A stretch of 33,071 bases of DNA from Bacteroidales bacterium UBA5621 (GTDB lineage Bacteria > Bacteroidota > Bacteroidia > Bacteroidales > VadinHA17), in the NCBI GenBank assembly GCA_002424525.1, contig DIKJ01000049.1, forward strand, positions 1-33,071, written 5' to 3'. Of this stretch, positions 22,958 to 30,849 are shown in pieces. Position 1 is the stretch's first letter, and every line of letters starts with the position of its first letter. The notes beneath the pieces were generated by a model. It ran no database searches, was not told the origin of the DNA, and was given only the letters and a program-made list of their open reading frames with translations. A program made the position numbers and the translations under genes.

Positions 22958-25900
22958 TTACCTGATAACACTTATCACACCTGTTTTGGGTTCCGAACCA
23001 TCATTCAGATATAGTATGTAATGGTATGAATCCGTAGGTACGAGCTTGCCTTCAGACGTCCCGTCCCACGGATTGGCTGAGATATTCTTCGTCCTGAAAA
23101 TTAATTTTCCCCACCTGTTGAACACCAGCACTTCAGCGTTGGGGTAGAGATCAATATTCTTCAGGATCCATTCATCGTTAAATCCGTCGTTGTTGGGTGT
23201 AATTATATTTGATATCTCAACACAGTTGTAGGTCCCGATGAAACCAACCACGACGCTGTGACTCTGTGAACACCCGTTCTGATCCGTTACCACCACACTG
23301 TATGTTCCGGGCAGCATGTTGATCCTGTTTTGCATGCCTGCGCCGTCGGACCAGATAATGGTATAAGGCTCTGTTCCTCCTGTGATTGTCAGGATGATGG
23401 AGCCGTTAGCCTCATCAGGACAGGTGGCATCATTAGCTATTGACTGAATTACCAGAAGATCCGGCTCGTTTATCTGGACTGATCCGGTCGACATGCATCC
23501 GTTGGCATCGGTGATCGTAACCGTATAGTTGCCTGCATCCAGTCCTGTTGCAGTTGCTGAAGTCTGGACAGGTAATGTGTTCCAGGAATAGGCATAAGGT
23601 TCTGCGCCACCCGAAACAACAGCTTCTGCTGTGCCGTTAGCACTGCCATAACACCGGACATCTGTCTTTGTAATTGTGACCACCATGGCATCAGGTGGTT
23701 CTTCTATTGTTACATCAGCAGAAGTCTCACACCCGTTTGCATCGGTTACAGTAACTGTATAGAGGCCGGCTGCAAGGTTTATTGCGGTCGCCCCGGTCTG
23801 GACCGGTGTGGTGTTCCACGCATAGCTCCACGGCTCTGTTCCGCCAGTAACCACCACTGTTGCGGTTCCGGAAGCCTGGCCTGCACATAGTGCGTCTGTA
23901 CCGGTTGCTGTAGCTGCAAGTTCTACCGGCTCTGTTATCACCAGCGGCAAATTATATGTATCGGAAGCCGCATTCCTGATTGTAATGGTGTATGTGCCGG
24001 CGGTGAGTGATGCAAATGTGCCTGAGGACTGATATGGGCCGCCATCAAGACTGTATTCATAGGGAGGCAGTCCGCCAATGCCCTCTGCTATGGCACTGCC
24101 GTCGTTGCCGCCAAAGCATGAGACATTGGTTTGTGATACAATGGTTCCTGAAAATGGAGGCAGTGGCTGAGTAATGGTAACAGGTATTTCTACTGTGCAC
24201 AGGTTGCCGTCCTGAACTGTAATCACATAAGAACCTGCAACAAGTGACCCGAAGACCCCTGAGCCCTGATATGGCTCGGAGCCGATCCTGTACTGATATG
24301 GGAGAATTCCACCCAGACCTGCCACAGTAACACTTCCGTCGTTGCCTCCATAAACCGAAACATTTGTCTGGGAAGTTATGCTGCCAGTAAGTGCCTCAGG
24401 AGGCTGTGTAATCGTACCGGATGCAATGGCTGCGCAGCCGTTGGCATCGGTTATGATAACAGTATAAGAACCTGCTGCAGCATCCGTAAGGTCTTCTCCT
24501 GTCGAACCGTCGCTCCAGAGGAACGTATACGGGGGCGTCCCTCCTGCCAAAGTCAGGTCAATTACTCCGGTCGCATCTCCGTTGCATAGAACATCTGTTA
24601 CAGTTGACGTTACGGATAGCGCTGCTGATGGTTGTGTTACGGTGGCACTGACTGTCACGGAACAGCCGTTCTGGTCAGTGATGAGTACTGTAAAGGTTCC
24701 CGGCAGCAGTCCGGTTATATCCTCAGTGACAGCTCCGTTGCTCCATGCAAAGGTGTAGGGCAGCGTGCCGCCTGTAACCGTAAGATTGATGGAACCGTCA
24801 TTTCCTCCGAAGCAGTTCACGTTGCTTACTGTTGTACTTCCTGCAAGGCCTGTTGATGGCTGGATGACGGTTGCGGAGAGTGTCAAAACACAGCCATTGG
24901 CATCGGTGACAGTAACCGTGTAAGAACCTGCAATGAGATTCGTCAGATCTTCCGTAATCGGTCCGTTGTTCCAGAGGAAGGTGTACGGAAGAGTACCTCC
25001 TGTAACATCCAGATCAACTGCTCCGGTCGCATCTCCGAAACAAAGAATATTCGTGACCGTTGTTGTGCCTGCCAGGGGTGCCGCAGGTTGTGTTATCGTT
25101 CCACCGGATGATGCTGTACAGCCATTGGCATCGGTAATAGTAACGGTGTAGGTTCCCGCTGCAACATTCGTCAGGTCTTCCAGTACTGATCCGTTACTCC
25201 AGAGGAAGGTGTATGGGGCTGTACCCCCTGACACTGTCAGGTTAATTGAACCGGTGGCTTCTCCGGAGCAGAGAACGTCAGTGACAGCTGTCGTTGCTGT
25301 CAGGGCTGCAGCGGGTTGCGTTACAGTCGCGCTTGCAGTCGTTGTACAACCGTTCTGGTCGGTGATGAGTACCGTAAAGGTTCCCGGCAGCAGGCCGGTT
25401 ATATCCTTAGTGACAGCCCCATTGCTCCACGCGAAGGTATAGGGGGGCGTGCCGCCTGTAACTGTTAGATTGATGGCACCGTCATTCCCCCCGAAACAGT
25501 TCACATTGCTCACCGTTGTACTTCCTGCGAGGCTTGCTGAAGGCTGGGTAACAGACGCGGAGAGTGTTACTGCACAACCATTGGCATCGGTGACAGTAAC
25601 TGTGTAGGTACCGGCAATAAGACCTGTCAGATCCTCTGTGACTGCTCCGTTGCTCCAGAGGAAAGTGTACGGTGCAGTACCACCAGTAACCGTCAGGTCA
25701 ACTGATCCGGTGGCTTCCCCGTAACAGGGAACATTTATCACATTAGTTGAACCGGTAAGAGGTGCCGAAGGTTCTGCTATGGTTGCAGATACAACCACCG
25801 TACAGCTGTTGGCGTCAGTTATTGTGACACTGTATAACCCGGCAATCACATCTGCAAGGTCTTCCGTCACCGATCCATTGCTCCAGAGGAAGATATATGG

Positions 25901-28900
25901 GGCTGTTCCACCTGTTACTGTAAGGTCAATTGCCCCTGTGACCTCTCCATAGCAAAGGACGTCTGTCACAACAGCAGTTCCGGCCAGCGGTGCAGATGGT
26001 TGGGTTACAGTTACAATGACCGTTGTTACACATCCGTTCTGATCGGTGATAATAACTGAATAAGTACCGGCAATAAGGCCACTGATATCTTCAGTGACTG
26101 CTCCATTGCTCCATGCGAATGTATAGGGTGATGTACCACCCGTAACTGTAAGGTTTACAGCTCCGTCGCTGCCGCCGAAACAGCTGACATTGGTTATGGT
26201 GACGGTGCCTGAAAGTGGTGCGGCGGGTTGAGTTACGGTTTCTGAGACTGTTATTGTACATCCGTTTGCATCGGTAATGGTCACTGTGTAAACGCCTTCC
26301 GTGACATTTACCAGGTCCTCTGTAGTGGATCCGTTGCTCCAGAGATAAGTATATGGCTGCGTGCCGCCTGAAACCGTAAGATTAAGCGATCCCGTTGCCC
26401 CTCCGTAGCAAAGGACATCTGTTACCGTCACTGTTCCTCCGAGGGGAGCGGCCGGTTGTGTAACTGTTGCTCCTGCGGAAGCTGTGCATCCATTGGCATC
26501 AGTAATCAGGACAGTGTAGGCTCCTGCAGGCAGATTGGTGATGTCTTTTGTGGCTGATCCGTTGCTCCAGAGATAGGTATAAGGTGTTGTCCCTCCGGTT
26601 ACAGTAAGAATGACTGATCCGGTTTCATCGCCGTAGCAGAGGACATTTCCTGCCATTACTGATGCGGCAAGCGGAGCAAATGGCTCTGTGACCTGTGCCT
26701 GCACGTCTCTCACACAAGTATTATTGTCACGTATGGTAACAGTATAGAGTCCGGCTGAAAGACCAGTGAAAATATTTGGCCCCTGATATGGCCCGCCGTT
26801 AAGACTGTATTCATAGGGTGGCGTTCCTCCAAGGGCAGATATCGTAAGAGAGCCGTCGGAACCACCGAAACAGTTCACATCGGTCTGTGATTCCACACTT
26901 CCCATAAGGACGGTCGGCTGAGTTATCGTAAAGGGAACATCGAAGATGCACAAAAGCCCGTCTCGTATGCGCACGAAATGGTTCCCCAGAGCAAGATTCG
27001 TAAATGTGCCGCTTAACTGGAAAGGTCCACCGTCGAGAGAATATTCATACGGAGGCTGGCCGGATCCTGGCGTGGCAGCAACAGTAACCTGACCATCGGA
27101 AATTCCGTTACAGGTAATATCAGTCAGAGAGGTTACCGATCCACTGAGGTTGTTGATCAGAATGTCGTTTATGATTGCTGACGAACACCCTTCGGCACTT
27201 TCGACGGTAACAGTAATGTTCCCTGCCGGACCATTGCCCCATCTGATGGTAACGAAGTTGTCTGAAGTCGAGCCCCCGTCGGTTATGTTGCCTCCTGTCA
27301 CTGCCCAGTTATGAAATGCGTATACATCCGTTAATGAATAAGTGTATTCAGTATTGGAGCAGGCATCGTCCGGAGGGGTAACGTATGATGGTACCGGCAC
27401 AGGATGTATCGTAACCGTTTCTGTAGCATAATATTCACAAACTTCAGATTCCTGGCTGGGCTTTTGTGTTGTTGTTTCTACCACCCCCTGAATTGCACCC
27501 AGGTCCCAAAGTACGCTGATACTGCTTGTATCCTGATCGGCATTCAGGATGGTACCGTTCACAACGTTCCACTGGTATGAGGCTTCTGCGTTCCAGATCG
27601 CTGAGTATGTTCTAATGTCACCCTCGCACGCATCAGAAGTATTCAATGTAACATTGTTAAAAACAGGTCCCGCTTTATTTATGATCATGAATGACGTATC
27701 GGTGCATCCGTTTCCGTCAGTGACAACAAGCCGTATAGGGTAACTCCCGTCAGGAAGGGTGGAAGTACTGTTGAAAAGAGGATTCGGTTCAGTGCTGGTA
27801 TTATTGAACTGCAACTGGGGAGGCATGGTTGGTATCCATACCAGGAAAGGCAGTGACGATTCATCCATTCCCTTCCAGAAATATGAATACACACCATCTC
27901 CTCCCACGATCTGAGACGAATAAAGTGCAAAAGGGACCGCAAGCTGACAGCTGTTAAGTGTTATACCAACGATCTTAAGTGTTGATGTAACTGTTATAGT
28001 TACTTTGCGTGATCTTGAATTACCAAATGTATCGGTGGCTGTGAGCACGACCTCCTGAATGCCGACATCGCCGCAGGTGAAGGTATTTGGCGACACAGAA
28101 AGAGTCAGGGGTCCGCAATTATCGAACGAGCCGTTATCAATATCGGAAGGCAGAACAGTACCGGTTCCGTCTGCACCGAGAACAAGGTTAAACCTTTTCA
28201 GGTTAACAACAGGGGCAATGGTGTCGAGAACGGTTACCTGTGAAATGCAGGATGCTGAATTACCGGCAGCGTCGGTACCGGTTAGTGTTACCGGCACAGG
28301 GGCGCCGATATCAGAGCAGTTCATTTCGGTCCTGCTCAGGTAAAGCATCAGCGATCCGGCACAATTATCCGTGGATCCGTTATCGAGATCAGCGGGTGCG
28401 ACAGATGCGGATCCTGTCTTATTAAGGTAGACCATAATATTCCTGCAGGTGATTTGCGGTGCAATATTATCCTGTACTATTACGGTGGTATTGCAGGTCG
28501 AGGTCAATCCCCCGTCGTCGGTGACGATCAGCTCAACCGTGTTGGCCCCAATGTTGAGGCAGGAAAATGTATTAGGGTTAACAACCCGGCTGACGATGGA
28601 ACCATCCGGATCGAAAGAACCGGCATCCACCTGGGTTGCGTTGACAGTAACGGTGCCTGACGGTCCCAGACTGACCGTAATATTCCTGCATAAGGCAACA
28701 GGGGGCATATTCTGGGGCATGGAGTTATCTCCGCCAGCCCTGTCAGACGCACTATTCAGAAGGTGATGCTGTCCGGTGCCGTTAACAACGGAGTGGCCTG
28801 CAATGGTTTGATTAACTGTAATTGCACAGAACAAAACAGCAACAGCCAGAAAAGCTATGAATTTTATGGTTTTCAATCTTCCGCAAGGCAACGGCACTGG

Positions 28901-28993
28901 TCCGGGAAAGCCCTTTTGTGCACTATCCGGGTTGTTCCGGGTTATGATAATGTCAGCGGGAGCATAAACAAAATGACGGCTCAAGTCTTTCAT
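22958..28993 (-). CDS. Giant SprB-repeat surface adhesin with T9SS type B sorting domain
   Basis: A 2011-residue surface protein. Residues 1-66 hold an N-terminal extension and signal peptide (hydrophobic 43-60, FIAFLAVAVLFCAITV). A TTG at 28876 would give a standard signal peptide start, so the true start is uncertain. Three HYR-like modules follow at about 97-176, 178-257 and 259-336, each with an N-C-x-pattern and paired Cys. A PKD-like, Cys-containing region covers about 337-615. Residues 616-1918 are 17 SprB-type repeats of mostly 76 residues, with the pattern CxGxxTGxxxLTVTGGTxPYTFxWSNG and ITDANGC. Residues 1919-2011 are the type B gliding-type C-terminal domain: ISNIITPNNDGFNDEW, VLVFNRWGKLIF, NPWDGTSEGKLVPTDSYHY. 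It is expected to leave through T9SS and act in adhesion or gliding. The gene order adhesin, PorP/SprF and nuclease is consistent with one operon. Confidence 0.95.
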   Translation of the reverse strand: MKDLSRHFVYAPADIIITRNNPDSAQKGFPGPVPLPCGRLKTIKFIAFLAVAVLFCAITVNQTIAGHSVVNGTGQHHLLNSASDRAGGDNSMPQNMPPVALCRNITVSLGPSGTVTVNATQVDAGSFDPDGSIVSRVVNPNTFSCLNIGANTVELIVTDDGGLTSTCNTTVIVQDNIAPQITCRNIMVYLNKTGSASVAPADLDNGSTDNCAGSLMLYLSRTEMNCSDIGAPVPVTLTGTDAAGNSASCISQVTVLDTIAPVVNLKRFNLVLGADGTGTVLPSDIDNGSFDNCGPLTLSVSPNTFTCGDVGIQEVVLTATDTFGNSRSRKVTITVTSTLKIVGITLNSCQLAVPFALYSSQIVGGDGVYSYFWKGMDESSLPFLVWIPTMPPQLQFNNTSTEPNPLFNSTSTLPDGSYPIRLVVTDGNGCTDTSFMIINKAGPVFNNVTLNTSDACEGDIRTYSAIWNAEASYQWNVVNGTILNADQDTSSISVLWDLGAIQGVVETTTQKPSQESEVCEYYATETVTIHPVPVPSYVTPPDDACSNTEYTYSLTDVYAFHNWAVTGGNITDGGSTSDNFVTIRWGNGPAGNITVTVESAEGCSSAIINDILINNLSGSVTSLTDITCNGISDGQVTVAATPGSGQPPYEYSLDGGPFQLSGTFTNLALGNHFVRIRDGLLCIFDVPFTITQPTVLMGSVESQTDVNCFGGSDGSLTISALGGTPPYEYSLNGGPYQGPNIFTGLSAGLYTVTIRDNNTCVRDVQAQVTEPFAPLAASVMAGNVLCYGDETGSVILTVTGGTTPYTYLWSNGSATKDITNLPAGAYTVLITDANGCTASAGATVTQPAAPLGGTVTVTDVLCYGGATGSLNLTVSGGTQPYTYLWSNGSTTEDLVNVTEGVYTVTITDANGCTITVSETVTQPAAPLSGTVTITNVSCFGGSDGAVNLTVTGGTSPYTFAWSNGAVTEDISGLIAGTYSVIITDQNGCVTTVIVTVTQPSAPLAGTAVVTDVLCYGEVTGAIDLTVTGGTAPYIFLWSNGSVTEDLADVIAGLYSVTITDANSCTVVVSATIAEPSAPLTGSTNVINVPCYGEATGSVDLTVTGGTAPYTFLWSNGAVTEDLTGLIAGTYTVTVTDANGCAVTLSASVTQPSASLAGSTTVSNVNCFGGNDGAINLTVTGGTPPYTFAWSNGAVTKDITGLLPGTFTVLITDQNGCTTTASATVTQPAAALTATTAVTDVLCSGEATGSINLTVSGGTAPYTFLWSNGSVLEDLTNVAAGTYTVTITDANGCTASSGGTITQPAAPLAGTTTVTNILCFGDATGAVDLDVTGGTLPYTFLWNNGPITEDLTNLIAGSYTVTVTDANGCVLTLSATVIQPSTGLAGSTTVSNVNCFGGNDGSINLTVTGGTLPYTFAWSNGAVTEDITGLLPGTFTVLITDQNGCSVTVSATVTQPSAALSVTSTVTDVLCNGDATGVIDLTLAGGTPPYTFLWSDGSTGEDLTDAAAGSYTVIITDANGCAAIASGTITQPPEALTGSITSQTNVSVYGGNDGSVTVAGLGGILPYQYRIGSEPYQGSGVFGSLVAGSYVITVQDGNLCTVEIPVTITQPLPPFSGTIVSQTNVSCFGGNDGSAIAEGIGGLPPYEYSLDGGPYQSSGTFASLTAGTYTITIRNAASDTYNLPLVITEPVELAATATGTDALCAGQASGTATVVVTGGTEPWSYAWNTTPVQTGATAINLAAGLYTVTVTDANGCETSADVTIEEPPDAMVVTITKTDVRCYGSANGTAEAVVSGGAEPYAYSWNTLPVQTSATATGLDAGNYTVTITDANGCMSTGSVQINEPDLLVIQSIANDATCPDEANGSIILTITGGTEPYTIIWSDGAGMQNRINMLPGTYSVVVTDQNGCSQSHSVVVGFIGTYNCVEISNIITPNNDGFNDEWILKNIDLYPNAEVLVFNRWGKLIFRTKNISANPWDGTSEGKLVPTDSYHYILYLNDGSEPKTGVISVIR
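23240..27148 (-). repeat. Array of 17 SprB-type coding repeats
   Basis: In-frame tandem repeats code for residues 616-1918, with mean length near 77 residues (about 230 bp). Repeats 1, 2, 13 and 14 have the longer form with PPYEYSLDGGPYQ. Repeats 3-12 share the TFLWSNG form, and 15-17 are more divergent. Confidence 0.9.
24395..26446 (-). repeat. Higher-order repeat: three 684-bp trimers of SprB units
   Basis: Repeats 4-12 are nine units of exactly 228 bp. Units three apart are more alike than neighbours. Unit starts at 26218, 25534 and 24850 (repeats 5, 8, 11) share CFGGxDG and ITDQNGC, whereas the other units have ITDANGC or ITDANSC. Repeats 8 and 11 differ at 8 of 76 residues. The same class recurs at repeats 2 and 14, three units further out on each side. 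Confidence 0.85.
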
Positions 28994-29301
28994 AAGGTCA
29001 GGTTCGGTTTTCTTTTTACGTGTAACACACAGTATATCAAAGAATTATTACATCATGGATCAATGATTTGTAAAATAACCCATGGCTTTTCCCAGTTAAG
29101 AAACTAAATTATAGCGAATGTAATAAAATTTAAAACACTTGTAACCAGATAATTTTAGTGTCTTTTCAACATATTGACAAGACTTGTGAATAAACCCTGG
29201 TGACTCACTGATTACCGATTACTGATCACCTACTACTTTCTTACAACTGTATTCGGTAACCGGTAATCAGTATTCGGTGAAACAGAATTTCAGTTATAAA
29301 T
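28994..29301. other. Non-coding upstream region of the adhesin and tRNA-Val
   Basis: No gene is seen. The stretch is AT-rich. No TAnnTTTG promoter was found close to the adhesin ATG. A short dyad GTGTAACAC lies near 29021-29029, and the inverted heptamer repeat at 29207-29271 is listed separately. Confidence 0.5.
29207..29271. repeat. Inverted repeat built of GATTAC-type heptamers
   Basis: ACTGATTACCGATTAC (29207-29222) matches the reverse complement of GTAACCGGTAATCAGT (29256-29271) at 15 of 16 positions. The left arm itself consists of related heptamers (TGATTAC, CGATTAC, TGATCAC). It is just upstream of the tRNA-Val promoter. Confidence 0.65.
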
Positions 29302-29332
29302 TTTGAAGAGATGAAAATGTGCTCTATATTTG
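29302..29332 (+). promoter_or_regulatory. Canonical promoter for tRNA-Val
   Basis: TTTG (29302-29305), 19 bases, TATATTTG (29325-29332). Start expected around 29338, a few bases before the tRNA. This is the clearest promoter of the window. Confidence 0.75.
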
Positions 29333-29345
29333 CAGGCGTTTCCCC

Positions 29346-29420
29346 GGGCGATTAGCTCAGCTGGTTCAGAGCATCTGCCTTACAAGCAGAGGGTCGGCGG
29401 TTCGAACCCGTCATCGCCCA
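29346..29420 (+). tRNA. tRNA-Val (anticodon TAC)
   Basis: The acceptor GGGCGAT pairs with ATCGCCC, with discriminator A and no encoded CCA. The D-arm starts TAGCTCAG. The anticodon stem TCTGC/GCAGA holds the loop CTTACAA with TAC at 34-36. The T-arm is GGCGGTTCGAACCCGTC. All stems pair well. Confidence 0.96.
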
Positions 29421-29426
29421 CAACCC

Positions 29427-29467
29427 ATAAACCGGATCCGCGAAAGCGGACCCGGTTTATTTTTTTT
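29427..29467 (+). terminator. Terminator of tRNA-Val
   Basis: ATAAACCGGATCCGC (29427-29441) and GCGGACCCGGTTTAT (29446-29460) pair over 15 positions with one mismatch, around a GAAA tetraloop, followed by seven T. Confidence 0.85.
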
Positions 29468-29600
29468 ATGGACGTTCAATGCTTGCATTGATAAGGACAT
29501 AAAAAATATAAACCGGGAAGCGACACCGCAGGTGGAGCGACGGTTTATGGGTTGTAAGGGCCCCAAAAAACGGCTCAACGAAGTTAACCCGTCATCGCCC

Positions 29601-29648
29601 ACACCATAAAAGCCGGTCCTGCAAAAGCAGGGCTGGCTTTTATAGTGT
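29601..29648. terminator. Second hairpin, terminator-like without T-run
   Basis: Arms 29601-29622 and 29627-29648 pair over 22 positions with one mismatch and two G-T pairs, around loop AAAA. No T-run follows, so termination is uncertain. It is the hairpin of repeat unit 2. Confidence 0.5.
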
Positions 29649-29709
29649 AAGGGCCCCCGGAGTGTTAATTCCGGAGGCTGGAAATCGGCGCATCGTTAGA
29701 AGTGTACTT

Positions 29710-29913
29710 TTAGCTACCTTTATCTTCACCCTTGTTTTCTTTGTCTTTTTCCAGCCTTCTCGTAATTGCATCGTTATCATCCTTTGCTTGTTGATCCCTG
29801 ACAAGTGAATACTTTTCTCTGCGTTTATCAGCAGCTTTTAAATCCTCTTCTCTTCTTACATCTTCCTCTTTGTTGTCAGGAACTTGATCTGGTATTGTTA
29901 TCTCATCTTTCAT
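29710..29913 (-). CDS. Small, highly charged hypothetical protein
   Basis: A 67-residue protein that I do not recognise: MKDEITIPDQVPDNKEEDVRREED followed by alternating Lys, Glu, Asp and Arg to the end (KDKENKGEDKGS). More than half of the residues are charged and there are no Cys or hydrophobic segments, so it is probably disordered or a single helix. Support for a real gene is a TTG-N20-TATATTTG promoter whose -7 box ends four bases before the ATG. That distance would imply a leaderless mRNA. It is alone between the tRNA-Val repeats and the lipoprotein gene. Confidence 0.55.
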   Translation of the reverse strand: MKDEITIPDQVPDNKEEDVRREEDLKAADKRREKYSLVRDQQAKDDNDAITRRLEKDKENKGEDKGS

Positions 29914-29917
29914 AATG

Positions 29918-29948
29918 CAAATATACTGATCTACACAACAGAAGTCAA
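29918..29948 (-). promoter_or_regulatory. Promoter of the small charged protein gene
   Basis: Minus strand: TTG (29948-29946), 20 bases, TATATTTG (29925-29918), then four bases and ATG. Confidence 0.5.
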
Positions 29949-30035
29949 GAGAATTACTTTAAATAGAAATATTGTTTTCATTCAGAAACTTATATAATTC
30001 AAGATCATAACTCTCCTGCGCCATTACGCCCCCTG

Positions 30036-30428
30036 CTAAAACCAGGTCTGCACCAGGACCTTATTATCATATTGAAATTCGCTTACCCTGTAGTAAACAG
30101 AAGCATCATTCTCGATCTGGTACATCCAGTAGCCGGAAATTCCGGGAGAAAAGTAGATCCTTCGCAAGTATAACCTGTCGCCGGCAGAAAACTCACATTT
30201 CTTGCTGTATGCCGACACCTTGCCGTAGGTGCTGTCCATTGAGGTCTTTATCCAGATGAGGTGAGGAGCGCCGAAGGTATCAGGACCTGTCTGCCTGTAA
30301 TCCAGGAAATTCCCGATGTATTTTCTTGTGATGAAAAATTCATCCTCCTGTAGAAGCGAGGATGATTTCTTAGCCGTACTGCATGAGATGATCACACCTG
30401 TTAATAACAGAAACAATAGTTTTTTCAT
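30036..30428 (-). CDS. Hypothetical lipoprotein
   Basis: A 130-residue protein with a clear lipoprotein signal (MKKLLFLLLTGVIISC, lipobox IISC, Cys16). The mature part has a Ser/Lys-rich spacer and then a likely beta-rich domain (FFITRKYIGNFLDYRQTG, LIWIKTSMDSTYGKVSAYSKKCEF, LYLRRIYFSPGISGYWMYQIEND, YYRVSEFQYDNKVLVQTWF). I do not recognise the family. Sorting to the inner leaflet of the outer membrane is the usual fate of such proteins in Bacteroidota. A near-consensus TACCTTTA lies upstream on the minus strand. No partner gene is coupled to it. Confidence 0.75.
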   Translation of the reverse strand: MKKLLFLLLTGVIISCSTAKKSSSLLQEDEFFITRKYIGNFLDYRQTGPDTFGAPHLIWIKTSMDSTYGKVSAYSKKCEFSAGDRLYLRRIYFSPGISGYWMYQIENDASVYYRVSEFQYDNKVLVQTWF

Positions 30429-30849
30429 GTGAGGAACATTAATCGATTTATGTTTGGTTTAAAGAGTTAAAGGTAATGAAATAAACCATTCGGGTCAAGC
30501 CGCAGATCGACTGTCAGTGGGCAAATGGACAGGTTTTACCGTATGCTGGTCAAAGCAATCCTGATGAATATTAACAGGAATAGCCTGTCTGTACGACCAG
30601 GAAGAGTGTTCGTCAAAAAAAGCAGTTTATTTATTAAAAATCTTTGAAAAACCGGGATGATCCCGGGATATCGGTAAGCACAAGATGATGACAATCTGCT
30701 CAATACAAATCTGATTATGTCCTGTTTATTTGCTTATAAAGAGGAAACCGGTATTTGACCAAAGTTTTCTTCAACTTGATTAAAGATCGCAGAAAAATCA
30801 GTTATGGGACCAGATAAAAAGCAATAAGAATCTGTCTCGCGCCCCGTTT
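30429..30849. other. Non-coding gap between lipoprotein and M14 peptidase genes
   Basis: No gene is supported in these 421 bases. The only structured site is the GC-rich dyad at 30647-30666 listed as a terminator. Confidence 0.5.
30647..30666 (-). terminator. Possible terminator of the M14 peptidase transcript
   Basis: The minus strand has CCGGGA-TCA-TCCCGG (30666-30652) followed by TTTTT (30651-30647). It is 184 bases past the M14 stop codon. The stem is short but GC-rich. Confidence 0.4.

Larger units (their letters stand above)
29405..29657. repeat. Tandem duplication of the tRNA-Val 3' end with hairpin tails
   Basis: AACCCGTCATCGCCCACA, the last part of tRNA-Val plus CA, occurs at 29405-29422 and again at 29586-29603 (18 of 18). 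Each copy runs into a long hairpin-forming segment and then into TGTAAGGGCCCC (29553-29564 and 29646-29657). In unit 1, CAACCCATAAACCG (29421-29434) is inverted exactly at 29541-29554 and encloses a terminator and extra sequence. In unit 2 the corresponding arms are closed into one hairpin with different bases. Confidence 0.85.

Noticed and set aside
23240..27148. Regular repeats that could suggest a CRISPR array
   Set aside because: The period is 228 bp, in frame, and codes for SprB units; there are no short identical repeats with unique spacers.
22958..28993. Several plus-strand open frames across the adhesin
   Set aside because: They lie antisense to the repeats, recur with the repeat period, and lack family features; they follow from codon bias.
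29405..29603. A second complete tRNA gene in the downstream copy
   Set aside because: Only the last 16 tRNA bases are repeated; no D-arm, anticodon arm or full acceptor stem precedes them.
29319..29609. Open frame of 96 codons across tRNA-Val
   Set aside because: It runs through the tRNA, its terminator and the repeat units, with no protein-like features.
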